A DNA stretch of 64,000 bases from contig OY856187.1 of the NCBI GenBank assembly GCA_963693315.1, positions 43,056,825 through 43,120,824 on the forward strand, in the 5' to 3' direction. A program made the position numbers and the translations under genes. Under the pieces are notes generated by a model, which did not search any database, was not told where the DNA came from, and saw only the letters and a program-made list of their open reading frames with translations. Source of the DNA: Diogma glabrata. Taxonomy: Eukaryota; Arthropoda; Insecta; Diptera; Cylindrotomidae. This document shows positions 45,770 to 59,580 of the stretch, one piece after another. Within the stretch, counting starts at the first letter, position 1. Every line of letters starts with the position of its first letter.

Positions 45770-47560
45770 TTCTTTTATACGTCACACAATGTTAATACCT
45801 TTTTATCAAGATATTTATTTAAATCAATACCACTGGTAAGGGGGTGTATGTGGCGTTTATTAAAACTAACAAACTTAAAATTTAAAATTTTAATCTAGTA
45901 GTTGAGGAAAATGTAAAACAAAAAGTTAGTTTTAGCAGTTTTTCAAAAAAATTATTGATTCTTGTTCAGACTTTTAATGTTCCAAATTTTTATTATGTTC
46001 GTGAATATGAAAAATGTTTTATTATTTTTTAAAGTTTCAAAAATAATTTTTATGTAAATAATTAACGTAACTTGATGGTTTTAAATTTGTTTGTTTAAAA
46101 GTTTAATCTTATTAATAATAGTATCAAAACAGTTGTATTAATGTACAATTTTAAGAAGCGATAATTATCAGAAGGACACAATTTAATTATACAAACAGTT
46201 TACGCTTTATATTTTAATGAAATTTAAATTAAATATACTATATCAATTCATTTAAATAAAACGTATTATTTTAATTCCACATATGATGAATGATCATCAT
46301 TAATTTGTGTACAAATGGTGCAATAGAATCTCAATGGATTAATTAGATGAAAATCAATTCAGTTCAATTCAATCAATAATACATGTTGTCGTCCTGCTGC
46401 TGTTATATCAAGTGAGGCTGATATACGACAAAGATTAACTTTTAGCTAAGCAAATTATCACGTTAAATTACTTCTACTTCATTAAACTACTTCTACTAAA
46501 TAAACTTCAACTTAACTCATAAAATTAATGTATATAGCGTGAATGAATGACTAGCTATATGTTAATATAGTACGGGGGTAGAAAAAATGTTTAATAGAGT
46601 CAGTAAGCTAGTTTTTACTACATGGCACAAAGGACAAAAAAGTTTACACAAGTAAAATATTCAAATGGCCTTTTCTCAAAAACAAAAAAAACGCATGTCT
46701 GTAATTTTAGTATGTTTTGAGTATGGAATAAACCTATAAAATATTAAAAAATGAAAGAATTGGGGGGGGGGGGGTGGTATGCATTTTCATTATACTTTAC
46801 CGCATAGAACGCACTAAAGTATTCGATAATTCACCCGGTACATTAATGTAATTGGACATCCCTCTTTGGTTAAAAGAAAACAATAAAAGAAAAAAATTCG
46901 TTTTCATCCGATCAGTTTTCTTCTTGCATCAGTATGCATCATATACATTAAAAATTATGAAGTATTATTGTAAAAACAAAAATAAAATTAAATAAAACAA
47001 AATCAAAATATTAGTATGCAAAATAATTAGAGTAACAAACGTTTTGTATTTTTTGAAATCCTCATAATAGGATCAGTTGAAAATATATAGAAGATCTAAT
47101 GGATCACATAAAATCTTAACTGTTTAAGATTGTCGTTTTTATTTCGTGTCTTAGTAAAGGCATTTTTAAATTAATTGTTTTTATTTTAATTATTCGTGAA
47201 TTTATTTTGATTATAGATTTAGATGTAACCTAAAAACACTTGCTTTATTACTTAAGTCAAATTTTGTAAGTAATACAGGTTTGATAAGCATGATGATTTT
47301 TAAGATTGACTTTAACTAACAGGGTTTCCGGTTTTATTGCCAAAGAAGATCCATAACATTTGAACCATTTTAATTTGCTTTTAAACTATGTGATCGTAAG
47401 GTTTTGCTGTGTTTTTCTTAAAACACACTGTTCCAAAATGAATTTCAAACTATTTTAAACCTAAATTAAGTAGAAATTGTTTCAATTTCTTATAGTTTTT
47501 AAAATTTCAACAACTTTCAATTAATCGAAATGAAACATCCAATACCTCAAGTCATTTTAT
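45770..47560. other. No gene recognised; poly-G (13) at 46762-46774
   Basis: AT-rich with a 13-base G run in an 'aattgggg...ggtggtatgc' context. No open frame of interest. Confidence 0.45.
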
Positions 47561-47599
47561 TAACTTTGTGTTTTATCTTTTTAAAGAGTATCCGGATGC

Positions 47600-47890
47600 T
47601 GCCATGTCATCGAAAAATCATACATCGAAAATCGTTACATCGAAAAATATCAATAAATCGTACTATTTCAATTTACATATTGTTTTTCGATGAAGTTCGA
47701 TTTTATGAGTTAAACTTTCCATTATATGATTTTGATGTGCTGTTTCGATGCAATGACTTTTCGGTGATATGATATTTCAATCTAATGAGTTCTCAATTCC
47801 AATGCAATTCGATGATTTGGTGGTATAAACTCTCGGTTTACTGATTTTTAGTTCTAAAATAAAATTTGATGATCCGATTTTTCGATGCTA
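47600..47890 (+). repeat. Degenerate TCGATG/TCGAAAAAT short repeats
   Basis: Irregular recurrence of CATCGAAAA, TTTCGATG and ATGATTT motifs every 15-25 bases. The 80-codon frame at 47530-47772 reads through it and has no recognised feature. Confidence 0.4.
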
Positions 47891-50800
47891 TGATGCGGTC
47901 TCAAAATATCGTTTAAAGTTTTTTGAAAATTCTCTTATGCTTTTCATTGTCCAATTGAAAGCCGTAAAAATTTAATCAGCATATGCATTCACAATTTTTA
48001 ACAATGAAATTATTTCTATTTCGTTAGAAATCCCAAAATGGTTTATAACTGTCTACTTAAATCAAATTATACATAAAATTCAAGAAAATTTCATTACTAT
48101 CCTTTTCATCGTTTTTTTGTGAAAGAAAAATGAAATAGATCTAAAAAACCTATTGAAGTCGTATATAAATATTAATGACACATAATAATTTTAGTGGTCA
48201 TTTCACTATTTAAGCGATCACATAATTTTTTATTGTTTGTGATTTAATGGGAAAATGTCATATAAAATTTTTCTAATTTAAGATTAAACAAAAGATTTAA
48301 ATTTCTTATTTATTCTATATCTTTTTTTTATTTTCCAGATGAACCATTCAAGATCGGATAACGAATGAAAGGTATAATTTATTTTTATTAAATTTTCAAT
48401 GCAACATTTTTTAATATTTTGGATAACAACATTAAACGAAAATTGAAATACAATGAAACATTTTTTCGTTAATAATAATCTAATCTTGAAACACATTTAT
48501 ATTATTTAATCATCATAAAACAAGCAAATGGAAAATTTAGATAAAAACAGTCATAAATTCATAAGTATTAAATCAGAACAATGAATATTTTTATATAAAA
48601 CTTTCTTCTTATTGAAACAAAATAGCTGCATCGTAAATAATGTGGAATTGATCCAATCCATTAATATAATTCGTACAAAGAAAATTATTGTTAATAAGTA
48701 AAAAGTTGCCGTTTATTTATAATTAACTTTGCAAAATGTTTATGATTTATTAAAGCTGATGCATTAAAAATAAAAGACAGCTACGAACATCTTAATGGAC
48801 ATAATCAGTTTATGAGAAATAAAATAAAATTACGGTAATGGAAAAACATTTTCTTAGTTCAATTTGACTCATTTTTTATGTTCGAGTTTCAATCAGGCTT
48901 TATTTGATTCGATTAGTTTTATATGAGTAATCAGCCCAGCCCATAAGGTCCAATTTATCAGCCATATTCACGGACTAATAATAGTAATAATAATAGAAAT
49001 TATTTATTTTGCAGACATTGAGCATTATACAATTTAAATAACAAAAAAACTTAAAAAAAATATTATACAATGGATAGATAATAAGATCGTATATTATTTT
49101 ATAATCTTAATTGTTTCATATTTAAATAACAAATGCCAACAGACAAATTCTTATTTCATTTTAGGACCAAGATTCAATTTAATAATTTTCCAAAACAGTG
49201 ATTCATCTACCATACTTACTTAACTTAATCATTGATAATCTGAATAAGATTTTATAAGAACTAGTTCCAGAGTGGTTTCTGCGTTGCTTATTTACAAAAA
49301 CTTGTGAGGGTTAACAACAATTTATTAAACATTAAAAGGCTTAAAAGTTTTTCCATCCAATCTTTTCAATTTCTTAACACGATGTTTAATTATTTCTTAC
49401 TTCTCTTTCCTAATAATAACAAAAAAGGAAAGTAAAACAGAAGAGAGTATCAAACATCAAAACAAATCTACCTTAATATTTTTTCATCCGTGTTATTGTC
49501 AACCAAACGAGAATACCATTAGAAATCCTAAATAATTCTATTGATTTTTCCTTAAACAAAAAAAAACAAATTAAATTAAATATCTCTATTGTATATTTTT
49601 TCTTCTTAAAGTATCGCATTTCTTTTGTACATCCTATTTAAGATCATTAATTTATTTTCTACCAAAACTTAAATCTATGAACATAACGGAATCACACTGT
49701 TTGTTTATGTGTACGTATTCATCCGTTCGATTAAATTAAAGAAAATTGAAAAGTGTAGAAAAACGTTGAAGTTGAGGAAAATTTTATCTGATATTGAAAA
49801 CGAAATAGTGATAATGGTATTGCCACCCCAGCTAATACATTATTCATAACAATAATATTTCTAGTTTGATGTGATATGATATGATATTAAGACAAAAATA
49901 TTATTATATTTATATATGTACTTTTTAAAATCATTGAAACATTAACAAATTTTGTTTTTTAATTAAACTAATTATAAACTTCAAAAAAATCCTAAAGCTT
50001 TGTAGTAACTCATTCTATTGTAAGATTGAATTATTAGAACAAATTCTTGTAGGTTTGAAAAACTAATTCTTACAAAATGCGTTACATAACATTAAAATAA
50101 TCGGTAAAATAATAAGAATAAACAAGACAGCAAATAACTGTGTCATGACCGGCTTAAAGAATTTTGTAGAATTAGAGAGAAGTAATTTTGAATGTTTGTT
50201 TCTAATGGGTTTGTTGTGATGATTCAATGATTTTGATTTTTCAGTTTGTTGAGTTTTATATGAAAAAAGTTCTATCGTCTATGTTGTCTGCTTGTTATAT
50301 TGATTTTTAAGTTGAAAGAGTAATCAATAAAACAAAGTTTAGGCAAAAAATTTATCATTATATATGATAGAAGGAACAAACCGTATATAGCTAAATGCAT
50401 CAGTTGAAGACATCAATTTCATAACATTTTATGTAATTTTTCTAAGTAAATTAAAAAATGATCTCTCTAGAATATTAATGGTTCATTTAGTGAGATTAAA
50501 TTGAAGTTAATTCAATTTAATTCAATGCATACTAACCTGTGTCTTCTTACATATATAAAACTCTTTCTGATTGACTACACTGAAAAAAATATTATATTTC
50601 CTGTCGAAATGAAGTTGTGTCAGCCTCATCGCCAAAGCAAATATGGCGAATCGAACCCGGAAATTGATTCCACAGCTGTACAGGTACAGAACAGTGTAGT
50701 TGATGCAACCACAAGCTATGTTTACGTGAAAATTAATTGTTGTTCAATCAATTTCAAATAACTCTGTTTTGAACTAAAAAAATTTATAATATAAAGTCCA

Positions 50801-51600
50801 AGTCAATTTCTTTTATGAAAATAGTTAAATACTTCATTCAACTTCTGTTATATTGTATTGTGATAATTCTACATAATCACAACGAAACACAAAACAAAAT
50901 TGTATTCGACCACAGTTCATCCTACACAATAATCCAATCAAACATGTGTTACAAATACCCAGAAGAAGGCTCGAAAAAACAAAAACATTAATTAAACAAA
51001 AATACAGCAAAACAATGACGTCGACGCAAAATAATGACGATTGAGTGGAAAAATAAAATTAAAATATACTCTAAAGGGAATAGTCAGGAATATTTTGAAA
51101 AAAAAACATACAACGATATTTATTTCACTGAATAATTACTTATGGGTAGCTGTCGCCTATACAATCGCCAAACATTATCAGTTTATTGATTTTTGATATT
51201 AATTGTGTTCAACTACTTCCTGTACATTGCCGCAACTTTTGCATAATATTAAATTATTATTCCGGTGCATCAATCGCCAGTACCTTAGCGCAACTCTTGT
51301 TATTTTAAGGACCATAGGTTACTCAGTATGGTTGGTTAGAGATTGGCAGAGGGGGATCAAACATGAACTAATGCAGGAAGTGAAATATTTCAATTTTTGG
51401 TTTAACATGTAATGAATGTATATTAAAGTATATTGTGTGTGACGGTATTGGTTCCTCCGCCCTTAGGGATCGTAGAGTCCAAAGTCTTTTCTTATTTTTA
51501 TCCGTTCTCTTGTTAATGTTGTTTACATACAATTCATCATTTGTAGTAGGCTGGGGAAATATCTTTTCGAATCCACAAGATTGAAGCTAGTCGGAATTTA
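47891..51600. other. No gene recognised
   Basis: About 3.7 kb of AT-rich DNA. The plus frames at 50501-50761 and 51203-51412 are less AT-rich and more protein-like than most but have no known domain. The segment near 50650 carries GGCGAATCGAACCCGGAA, whose complement resembles a tRNA/SINE B box, but no A box or tRNA fold was found. Confidence 0.4.
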
Positions 51601-51625
51601 ACATCACAAGGCACGCAGTGCCTCT

Positions 51626-51666
51626 TATGTTTTTGATAGTGATTGCACTATCAAGACTAGTATTCA
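51626..51666. repeat. Two adjacent small hairpins
   Basis: AGGCA / CGCAG / TGCCT is followed 15 bases later by TTGATAGTG / ATTG / CACTATCAA (perfect 9-bp stem). No associated gene seen. Confidence 0.6.
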
Positions 51667-52220
51667 TCACATTGGAAGAAATTTTTATTGACTTTGTATT
51701 TTCAATTAGAAATTTTTATTAACTATGAACTGGAAGTTTGTACCCAATACTACATTTGTATTATTCAACCAAATCTTGGACGATAAATAACGAAAACAAT
51801 TCGTCCAAAAAACTACTTCTGTGTGTTGTGTTGATTGGCTAATTGAGTAAACTATTTCCTTTACAGCCGCTTTGGTTATACGTCAACAAAGTAAATTTTT
51901 AACCTTTTCCATAGCGGCAGTAGAATTTTACAGCCGTTTGCTGAAAATAGTATATTATTTAATTAGGAGCTAAGTGCTACTTTTTGTGTTGAGTCTATAG
52001 CTTACCAACAATTATAGACGAAACATAAAAATTAACTTTAGAGCCGAATTAAATACACTTTTTTCGGCAAAAGTTTAAATTTTTTATAAATATAAAATTA
52101 ATAGATCAAAATTTTATAAATATGATTTATTATCGTCATATATAGTTACTTCCAAACAAGCAAAAAACATTCAAATTTGTATAAATAAAATTGTTTATCA
52201 AAGCAACCGGCTAAATTTTT
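51667..52220. other. No gene recognised
   Basis: AT-rich; nothing seen. Confidence 0.4.
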
Positions 52221-52223
52221 TAT

Positions 52224-52305
52224 CAAGAAATAACAATTATTTTGATTGAATTATGAAATTTTGAATTGAAATTTCATAATTCAATCAAAATATTTGTTAT
52301 TTTTT
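52224..52305. repeat. Long AT hairpin, ~35-nt arms
   Basis: TTTTGATTGAATTATGAAAT pairs perfectly with ATTTCATAATTCAATCAAAA around a short TTGAATTG-type loop, and AATAACAA(T) extends it against (T)TTGTTATT. Sequences of AACAATTATTTTGATTGG type recur nearby (52360-52420) and at 42160-42220, so this may be a MITE fragment. Confidence 0.65.
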
Positions 52306-54815
52306 GTTGTCATAGATTATACAATTATACAATTATTTTTTGTTGTCATAAATAACTCAATCATCCATATGCCAATCAAAATATTTATTTTTTGTTATTA
52401 TTATACAATTTGTTTGAAAAAATAACAAAGAAATTATTGATAATCTCGTGTAATGCTACTTTTGCTTTATGCAAAATGTGTGAAAATTACTAATTATTAA
52501 TCTCTAAGAAGAGACTACAAACGATTATTCGATTTCTATATTGACTGCACCACCCACTTTTATTTTATATAACAAATGGGAACGGAAAATTGTTTATCTA
52601 TGAATAATACTGATAGCCAAAAATCTAATCTTCGCATCTATGCTAAGATGTGTTAAATACTATTTAAATATTTTTTTTCTCATTACTTCAAAGAAATACA
52701 GCGTTTGTACGCACATATCGTTTGTTTCTTTGCAATATAACGTTGTGTCAATGCAAAATTTATTTTTTACTTTTTAGTGTTCGTTTTTCTAAGTATGTTT
52801 TTTTTTTAATTTTGTTCATATTTTTTCAATTTGACAAATAACTTTAAAATCCCTATAATGTTCTATAATTTTTGAATCCAAATCTTATCCGTTGTTCTTT
52901 GTTGTTTCTGCCCTTCAAACTTAAAAAAACGAACACTGTAAAACAAATTTACAAAAGTAGAGAATTTAGCAATCATAAATATATTTTTATTTTCTGTGGG
53001 TCAGGTCACGCATTCGTGTAAGGACACCATTTTTAACCTGATCTAGTCATATGAACGATTATTTAATTTAAGTTGTATATTTAATTTTTCATTATGAAGT
53101 TTTTAAAATGAAGCTTTGTTTTTTCTGCCTAGTTGCTAAAAGCTCAAACTTAACTTTACCCTATGGTTTGAGCAAAACAAAAAGATTGAAATTCTTGTAA
53201 ATATGCATATTTACACTTAAAATTCATAATAATATCATTATTCATAATTCATAATAATATCTTTGTACCACCAAGTGTAGAACTCAAGGTAAAAATACCA
53301 ATTTTGACTTATTTTGAAAAATACCTAGCAATTCGAAACGTTCGTATTAAAGTTCGTATTTTAAAAGTTTATGTTTTTGATTTGACAACCATTTGCGTTA
53401 AACGGTGTTGAGTGAGTCAATGGCTATCAATTAACCAATAGTCAGGACAGCTGAATAATTGTTAAAGCACTCGCTGAACGAATCACCAATGTATAAAAAA
53501 TGTCATATTAGTTATCGTCTTCAAGTTAAACTCGATCCGAAAATTGATTGAATCATAAGAGTTATACAATCAAAGGCCACATGTTGAGACAACGTTTTTC
53601 TGTTTTTTTCTTACTAAAGTATGAACCTCTAAAAATTATTTGAATAACTTCTATAATAATTATTATTATTCTTAAAACTAATCCAAATTTCAAAACCAAT
53701 AATTCTGCTAACACTCAATATTATAATAATTAGTTTTGAACAATAGTTTGCACTAAAAATTATTTAATGAAGTTAAAGTACTGAAAACTTATTACAGATT
53801 CCTTTTGTTTAAATACATATAGATAAATAATTCTAAGAAAACTTAAGAAAAATTATTTCAGTTTTTCCCCAACAATATTATTTGTATAATAAATCACAAA
53901 ACAACTTTCTGAAAAAGTTTATCTACGACTATTGTTTATGGTTAATAGAAATTTGTTTTTGTAAATTCAATTCAGCTTTTGATTACAGCTTTTTGTTTGA
54001 TAATTAAACAAAAAACTTTTAAATATCTAAAGTTGAAGACGTGTCATATAGTTTAAATTTTTATGTGGTTTGGATTTATATCGAATTATAGTAAATACAA
54101 AAAGTAAAATATATGCTATATAATTACGTATGAATCGTGGATAAAGAATTCTTAAAGTTTAAGAAAATAAAATTTCTTTGCTTTTAATCTGTTTTTAATT
54201 ATACTAATAATTATAGTAAGCATTTTGTAAGATTACATAGGTAACAATTTTAAAACCCTCTTTAAATATATTTTATATTCATAAATTTTCTTTTCATTTT
54301 TAGTTTCCATTACCACAAAACATAGATACAACAAAAACACTCTTAATGCTTGTCAAAATCAGAACACAAGATTACGATGATTCGCATTTTCCCATCCAAA
54401 AAACGATTATACAATATTTTTTTTTGCAAATAAGAAGAACAAGAAATTTATTTACAAGCACACAAAAAAAAAATCATTATAAATTCATAATTTTAATCAA
54501 AAATTTTAAAATTTACAAGAATTAATATTTAAATTACAAAATAAAAAAAAACAAACCTACACACATAATCTTTTAATACGATGTACGACGATGATGATGG
54601 TTTATTTCTTGAAGTTATATTTAATCATTTTCTTATATATTTCCATAAAAAGAATAACAAGAAGGAAGAAAAAATTAAACTTTCAGAAAAATGTAGAAAA
54701 TACAAGAAAATTTAAAAATGGTTATTGTGGATAGATTCGTTTTGTTTCTTGTGGCATGTAATTGGAATGATAAATGATTTTGTCTTGTTTGAATAGAAAC
54801 GTATAACAATTTTTT
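52306..54815. other. No gene recognised
   Basis: About 2.5 kb of AT-rich DNA with no supported gene or repeat. Confidence 0.4.
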
Positions 54816-54818
54816 AGT

Positions 54819-54830
54819 TTGAACAAACAA
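54819..54830. repeat. 12-bp direct repeat, left flank of the 456-bp block
   Basis: TTGAACAAACAA, identical to 56993-57004. Candidate target duplication (10-12 bp) or rearrangement microhomology. Confidence 0.6.
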
Positions 54831-55878
54831 TTAATTCAGTAAATTATTTGTGATGTAACATCACCCCGATGGAAAATCTCCCATCAAGAATAATATAAGA
54901 ACTGAATCTAAAAAATTATGGTGCAAATTATGAAACTTTTTGCAATCCATACAATTTTAGAGCGATCTAGTTTCGAACCAATGAGAAAATTTTTAAACTT
55001 TAAAAAAGTTTATCATTCTCATCAGGGCTAGCCGACTAGATAAACTCTACCAAAAAATGTTAACGCTAATGATTATAAACCAAAAATTAGGTTACAACTC
55101 TAGCGAAGTGTAAAAACAAAAAATTTACATAAACATACATTTAATAAATTCAGGTTTAGTCAATTAATTTCTCTGGTGATCACTGTTTTGTTATACTCTA
55201 GATTTTCTAGTATTGAATAACAAAATTGTATCTGTGAGAAGAAGATGACTAGTCTTCACTTGTGTCTATTGACACATGATCAACAATTAATTCAGTAAAT
55301 TATTTGTGATGTAACATCACCCCGATGGAAAATCTCCCATCAAGAATAATATAAGAACTGAATCTAAAAAATTATGGTGCAAATTATGAAACGTTTTGCA
55401 ATCCATACAATTTTAGAGCGATCTAGTTTCGAACCAATGAGAAAATTTTTAAACTTTAAAAAAGTTTATCATTCTCATCAGGGCTAGCCGACTAGATAAA
55501 CTCTACCAAAAAATGTTAACGCTAATGATTATAAACCAAAAATTAGGTTACAACTCTAGCGAAGTGTAAAAACAAAAAATTTACATAAACATACATTTAA
55601 TAAATTCAGGTTTAGTCAATTAATTTCTCTGGTGATCACTGTTTTGTTATACTCTAGATTTTCTAGTATTGAATAACAAAATTGTATCTGTGAGAAGAAG
55701 ATGACTAGTCTTCACTTGTGTCTATTGACACATGATCAACAATTAATTCAGTAAATTATTTGTGATGTAACATCACCCCGATGGAAAATCTCCCATCAAG
55801 AATAATATAAGAACTGAATCTAAAAAATTATGGTGCAAATTATGAAACTTTTTGCAATCCATACAATTTTAGAGCGAT
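54831..55878 (+). repeat. 456-bp tandem repeat, forward units (2.3 copies)
   Basis: Units start TTAATTCAGTAAATTATTTG at 54831, 55287 and 55743 (spacing exactly 456). The third breaks off after 136 bases at GAGCGAT. Only one difference was seen between the two full forward units (55393, G in place of T). Each unit has 'catcaccccgatggaaaatc', 'tcatcagggctagccgacta' and 'gtgatcactgttttg'. No long open frame. Confidence 0.95.
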
Positions 55879-56994
55879 GTAACCTAATTTTTGGTTTATA
55901 ATCATTAGCGTTAACATTTTTTGGTAGAGTTTATCTAGTCGGCTAGCCCTGATGAGAATGATAAACTTTTTTAAAGTTTAAAAATTTTCTCATTGGTTCG
56001 AAACTAGATCGCTCTAAAATTGTATGGATTGCAAAAAGTTTCATAATTTGCACCATAATTTTTTAGATTCAGTTCTTATATTATTCTTGATGGAAGATTT
56101 TCCATCGGGGTGATGTTACATCACAAATAATTTACTGAATTAATTGTTGATCATGTGTCAATAGACACAAGTGAAGACTAGTCATCTTCTTCTCACAGAT
56201 ACAATTTTGTTATTCAATACTAGAAAATCTAGAGTATAACAAAACAGTGATCACCAGAGAAATTAATTGACTAAACCTGAATTTATTAAATGTATGTTTA
56301 TGTAAATTTTTTGTTTTTACACTTCGCTAGAGTTGTAACCTAATTTTTGGTTTATAATCATTAGCGTTAACATTTTTTGGTAGAGTTTATCTAGTCGGCT
56401 AGCCCTGATGAGAATGATAAACTTTTTTAAAGTTTAAAAATTTTCTCATTGGTTCGAAACTAGATCGCTCTAAAATTGTATGGATTGCAAAAAGTTTCAT
56501 AATTTGCACCATAATTTTTTAGATTCAGTTCTTATATTATTCTTGATGGGAGATTTTCCATCGGGGTGATGTTACATCACAAATAATTTACTGAATTAAT
56601 TGTTGATCATGTGTCAATAGACACAAGTGAAGACTAGTCATCTTCTTCTCACAGATACAATTTTGTTATTCAATACTAGAAAATCTAGAGTATAACAAAA
56701 CAGTGATCACCAGAGAAATTAATTGACTAAACCTGAATTTATTAAATGTATGTTTATGTAAATTTTTTGTTTTTACACTTCGCTAGAGTTGTAACCTAAT
56801 TTTTGGTTTATAATCATTAGCGTTAACATTTTTTGGTAGAGTTTATCTAGTCGGCTAGCCCTGATGAGAATGATAAACTTTTTTAAAGTTTAAAAATTTT
56901 CTCATTGGTTCGAAACTAGATCGCTCTAAAATTGTATGGATTGCAAAAAGTTTCATAATTTGCACCATAATTTTTTAGATTCAGTTCTTATATT
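55879..56994 (-). repeat. 456-bp repeat, inverted units (2.4 copies)
   Basis: From 55879 the sequence is the reverse complement of the same unit, with GTAACCTAATTTTTGG at 55879, 56335 and 56791 (spacing exactly 456). It ends at unit position 62. Bases 56008-56994 pair with 54892-55878 (987 each), leaving a 129-nt loop (55879-56007). One difference was noted at 56094 (A for G). Confidence 0.95.
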
Positions 56995-57004
56995 GAACAA
57001 ACAA
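56993..57004. repeat. 12-bp direct repeat, right flank of the 456-bp block
   Basis: TTGAACAAACAA, identical to 54819-54830; the first two T overlap the end of the inverted arm. Confidence 0.6.
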
Positions 57005-58547
57005 GTTGCATAATTTGTATATACGTTTTTTATTTAGATGTTTAGATTTCATGAAATTAGGAAAACACGATTTTATGAAGTATGTAGTTTAAGCTTATTT
57101 CTGGTTATATATTTATGTTTACATTTCTGATTTATTAGAAATATTGTTTATGATATTATACGAATCATGCATTTTGAATTTTGGGTTATCAATTTAATCT
57201 TTTACTATAATTTTTCAGCTTTTATATTGTAACGTTTCTTAGCCGAGTTACTAATATTTAGTTCGATCCCAAGATCAGGAATTAATACAATGGATATTCT
57301 AGTTCTTATAAAAATATTTCTCCCACTAGTATTCCTCTTAATTTTTCTTCTATTTACAATTACTTCTTACTTATAATAACTTTTTACACTTATAATAATC
57401 TATTACAACTCATCTATATCACTGCTAAATAATGTTGACACATGTGTGAGATCTATTGTTTTTAACTTATTTAGTTGCCTCCTTTAAGGGTTTTTTTTAA
57501 TAGAGTTTTTTCTTTAAACTTCAAATCGTTGTATTGCTGTATGGAATCTGTCAAATGATAATTAGAAATCAGTAATTATGTATTAAAATTTACTGCAAAA
57601 ATAATAATAATGCAAATATAGTAAAAAACAACTTAAAGACAACGCAAAACAATCTTGATTTGCAATAAATAACCATTTTTTAAAGTTTTCGATCCAAATC
57701 AGCTGATCAGAAATGTCAAGTTTTTTTCGGGAAAAAGGTCTATAAACATAAACAAATATTTCCGGTTGCGTATTACTTTTTTTTGTTATCTTCATTTCGA
57801 TGTTTTATATTCTTTTAGTCTTACTATTTTCTCTAAAGAGTTTTTCCTAGAACAATGTTCTATTGTATTGTATTCTCTCGTATTGCCTTACCGTTACAAT
57901 ATTTTATATTAATGTTTCCTTGAGGAAAATTCGTTGGTTTCGTTGATCCTCGTAATAACATCATAGATTAGGTTTATCATAGTTTAAAAATATTTTCATA
58001 GTATATGTTTTTACAAAGTTATTAATTTATTTGCGAAGTAAAACCAGACGGACAGTTGCAGGATTGAAAACTAGCAATACTAGGCCCCGCTTTGTCTCCT
58101 AGTTTTTACTTTACTTTTTTTTGGGGGCATCAGATTTTAATTTGTTATCTAATCTATAAAATTAAAAGGCAAAACTGGGATTTTTTGTGGTTTGATCACA
58201 AAAGAGATCTATGAAATACATGTTTTTTTAACAACCGAAACAGGTGTGTAAATAGTATTTTATTGTGTGAGTGTTTAAAGTTAAAAATGCGAGCGAGGCA
58301 CAAGAGACCATTGCAAATTTGCGAGAGAATAAAATGCATCAAAAACGAACCAATGCAACGGGTTTAAATGGTTTTAAATCATTTTATTGTAATTATTTTA
58401 AAATTATAATTGATAAAAAAGGAAATTAAAACGTAAAAACAATGAAGTTTATTTCATGTGTTTGTATCATTATTTAAAAACAGTTAAATAAATTTTGCTC
58501 AATTTCAATACCTATTTAATTGGTTGCCATTCTGAAAATTAAATGAC
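57005..58547. other. No gene recognised
   Basis: AT-rich. The 70-codon minus frame at 57583-57795 has no known domain. Near 58285 GCGAGCGAGGCAC and TTTGCGAGAG recall MITE-type sequence. Confidence 0.4.
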
Positions 58548-58551
58548 AAAT
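58548..58551. repeat. Target site duplication AAAT (left)
   Basis: AAAT before GGGGCATTCC matches AAAT at 63449-63452 after GGAATGCCCC. The low complexity of AAAT makes the 4-bp assignment tentative. Confidence 0.6.
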
Positions 58552-59119
58552 GGGGCATTCCAAGTAAAGCGGACAGGGAAAAAATATTGATGTTTCCGAT
58601 TTTAGTAATATTTGATTATGTTATACCTATATGTGTACTCGATCTAGATACAAAATATTTTTACAGCATAAAGTCCGGTTAACGAGCTAGAGGACTTTAA
58701 AAATTTGACTAACCGGTTGATATGCGCTACTTCGAATCCCTTTAGCATTTTCAAAAAGATGCAATAAAATAAATAAAGTAGTCAAATTTATACTTCATAT
58801 AATGAGCTTTTTAAATAAATTTTTGGATTTAAAAAAAAAAATTGTTTTGAAAAAAAAAACTGTATTTAAATTTTTAAAACTTGAGTTTCACAAAGTTAGA
58901 CCCTTTAAATTTTTTATTTTTTTTCCCTAAAATAGGTAATAGTGTATAGATAATCCTCGCCAAGTTTCATAATGGACTTAGAAGTCGTTTAGCAGCTAGA
59001 CCAGTTACTGTTTCGAAGCGATAATTCTATAACTTTTGAATTAACGGTGAAATCTTAATGTTTTTTTTAAACGTTGTAAGATTTATAGGCACATATTACA
59101 GATAAACCGAATTTACAGT
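58552..59119 (+). repeat. Left terminal inverted repeat
   Basis: Includes CCGGTTAACGAGCTAGAGGA, 'tgcgctacttcgaatccctt' and 'cgccaagtttcataatgg'. The mate is 62881-63448. Confidence 0.85.
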
Positions 59120-59580
59120 GTTGACCGTGTAAAGAGCTGTTCCAAAATACCGTTTTATAATTCCAAATTTAACTTTATTTGAAATTAAAGCTAAAGGAAT
59201 ATTGTTTTAAAACTTGGTAGGCTTTTGTTTCGTTTTCGCGTCATTTGAAAACAAAACTTTTGTTTAAACAAAACAATAAACATGTGAAACAAAATATAAA
59301 TATTTGAATACTTGTCAGTTAATTTCGTCAGTGGCTTAGCAACTAATTTCATAGACACGCGTAACGAGTGATGTTATAGGCGCGTTCCATTGAAAATCAA
59401 ACTTGCTCAAATTTGCTTTGATCTACTCTACCTCGAACAAGTTGTGTAGTTGAAAAGCAGTTTATTTTTCGATTTTATTTAGATCGGTTGTAAACTTGTT
59501 TTGGTAGTTTTTATTACAACGTGGACCGTACAGATCTAAATATAAGCTCTACATAAATATTTTCAATAATAATAAAAATA

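Noticed and set aside
50640..50720. tRNA or tRNA-derived SINE
   Set aside because: Only a B-box-like GGTTCGATTC on the minus strand; no A box, acceptor stem or cloverleaf could be found.
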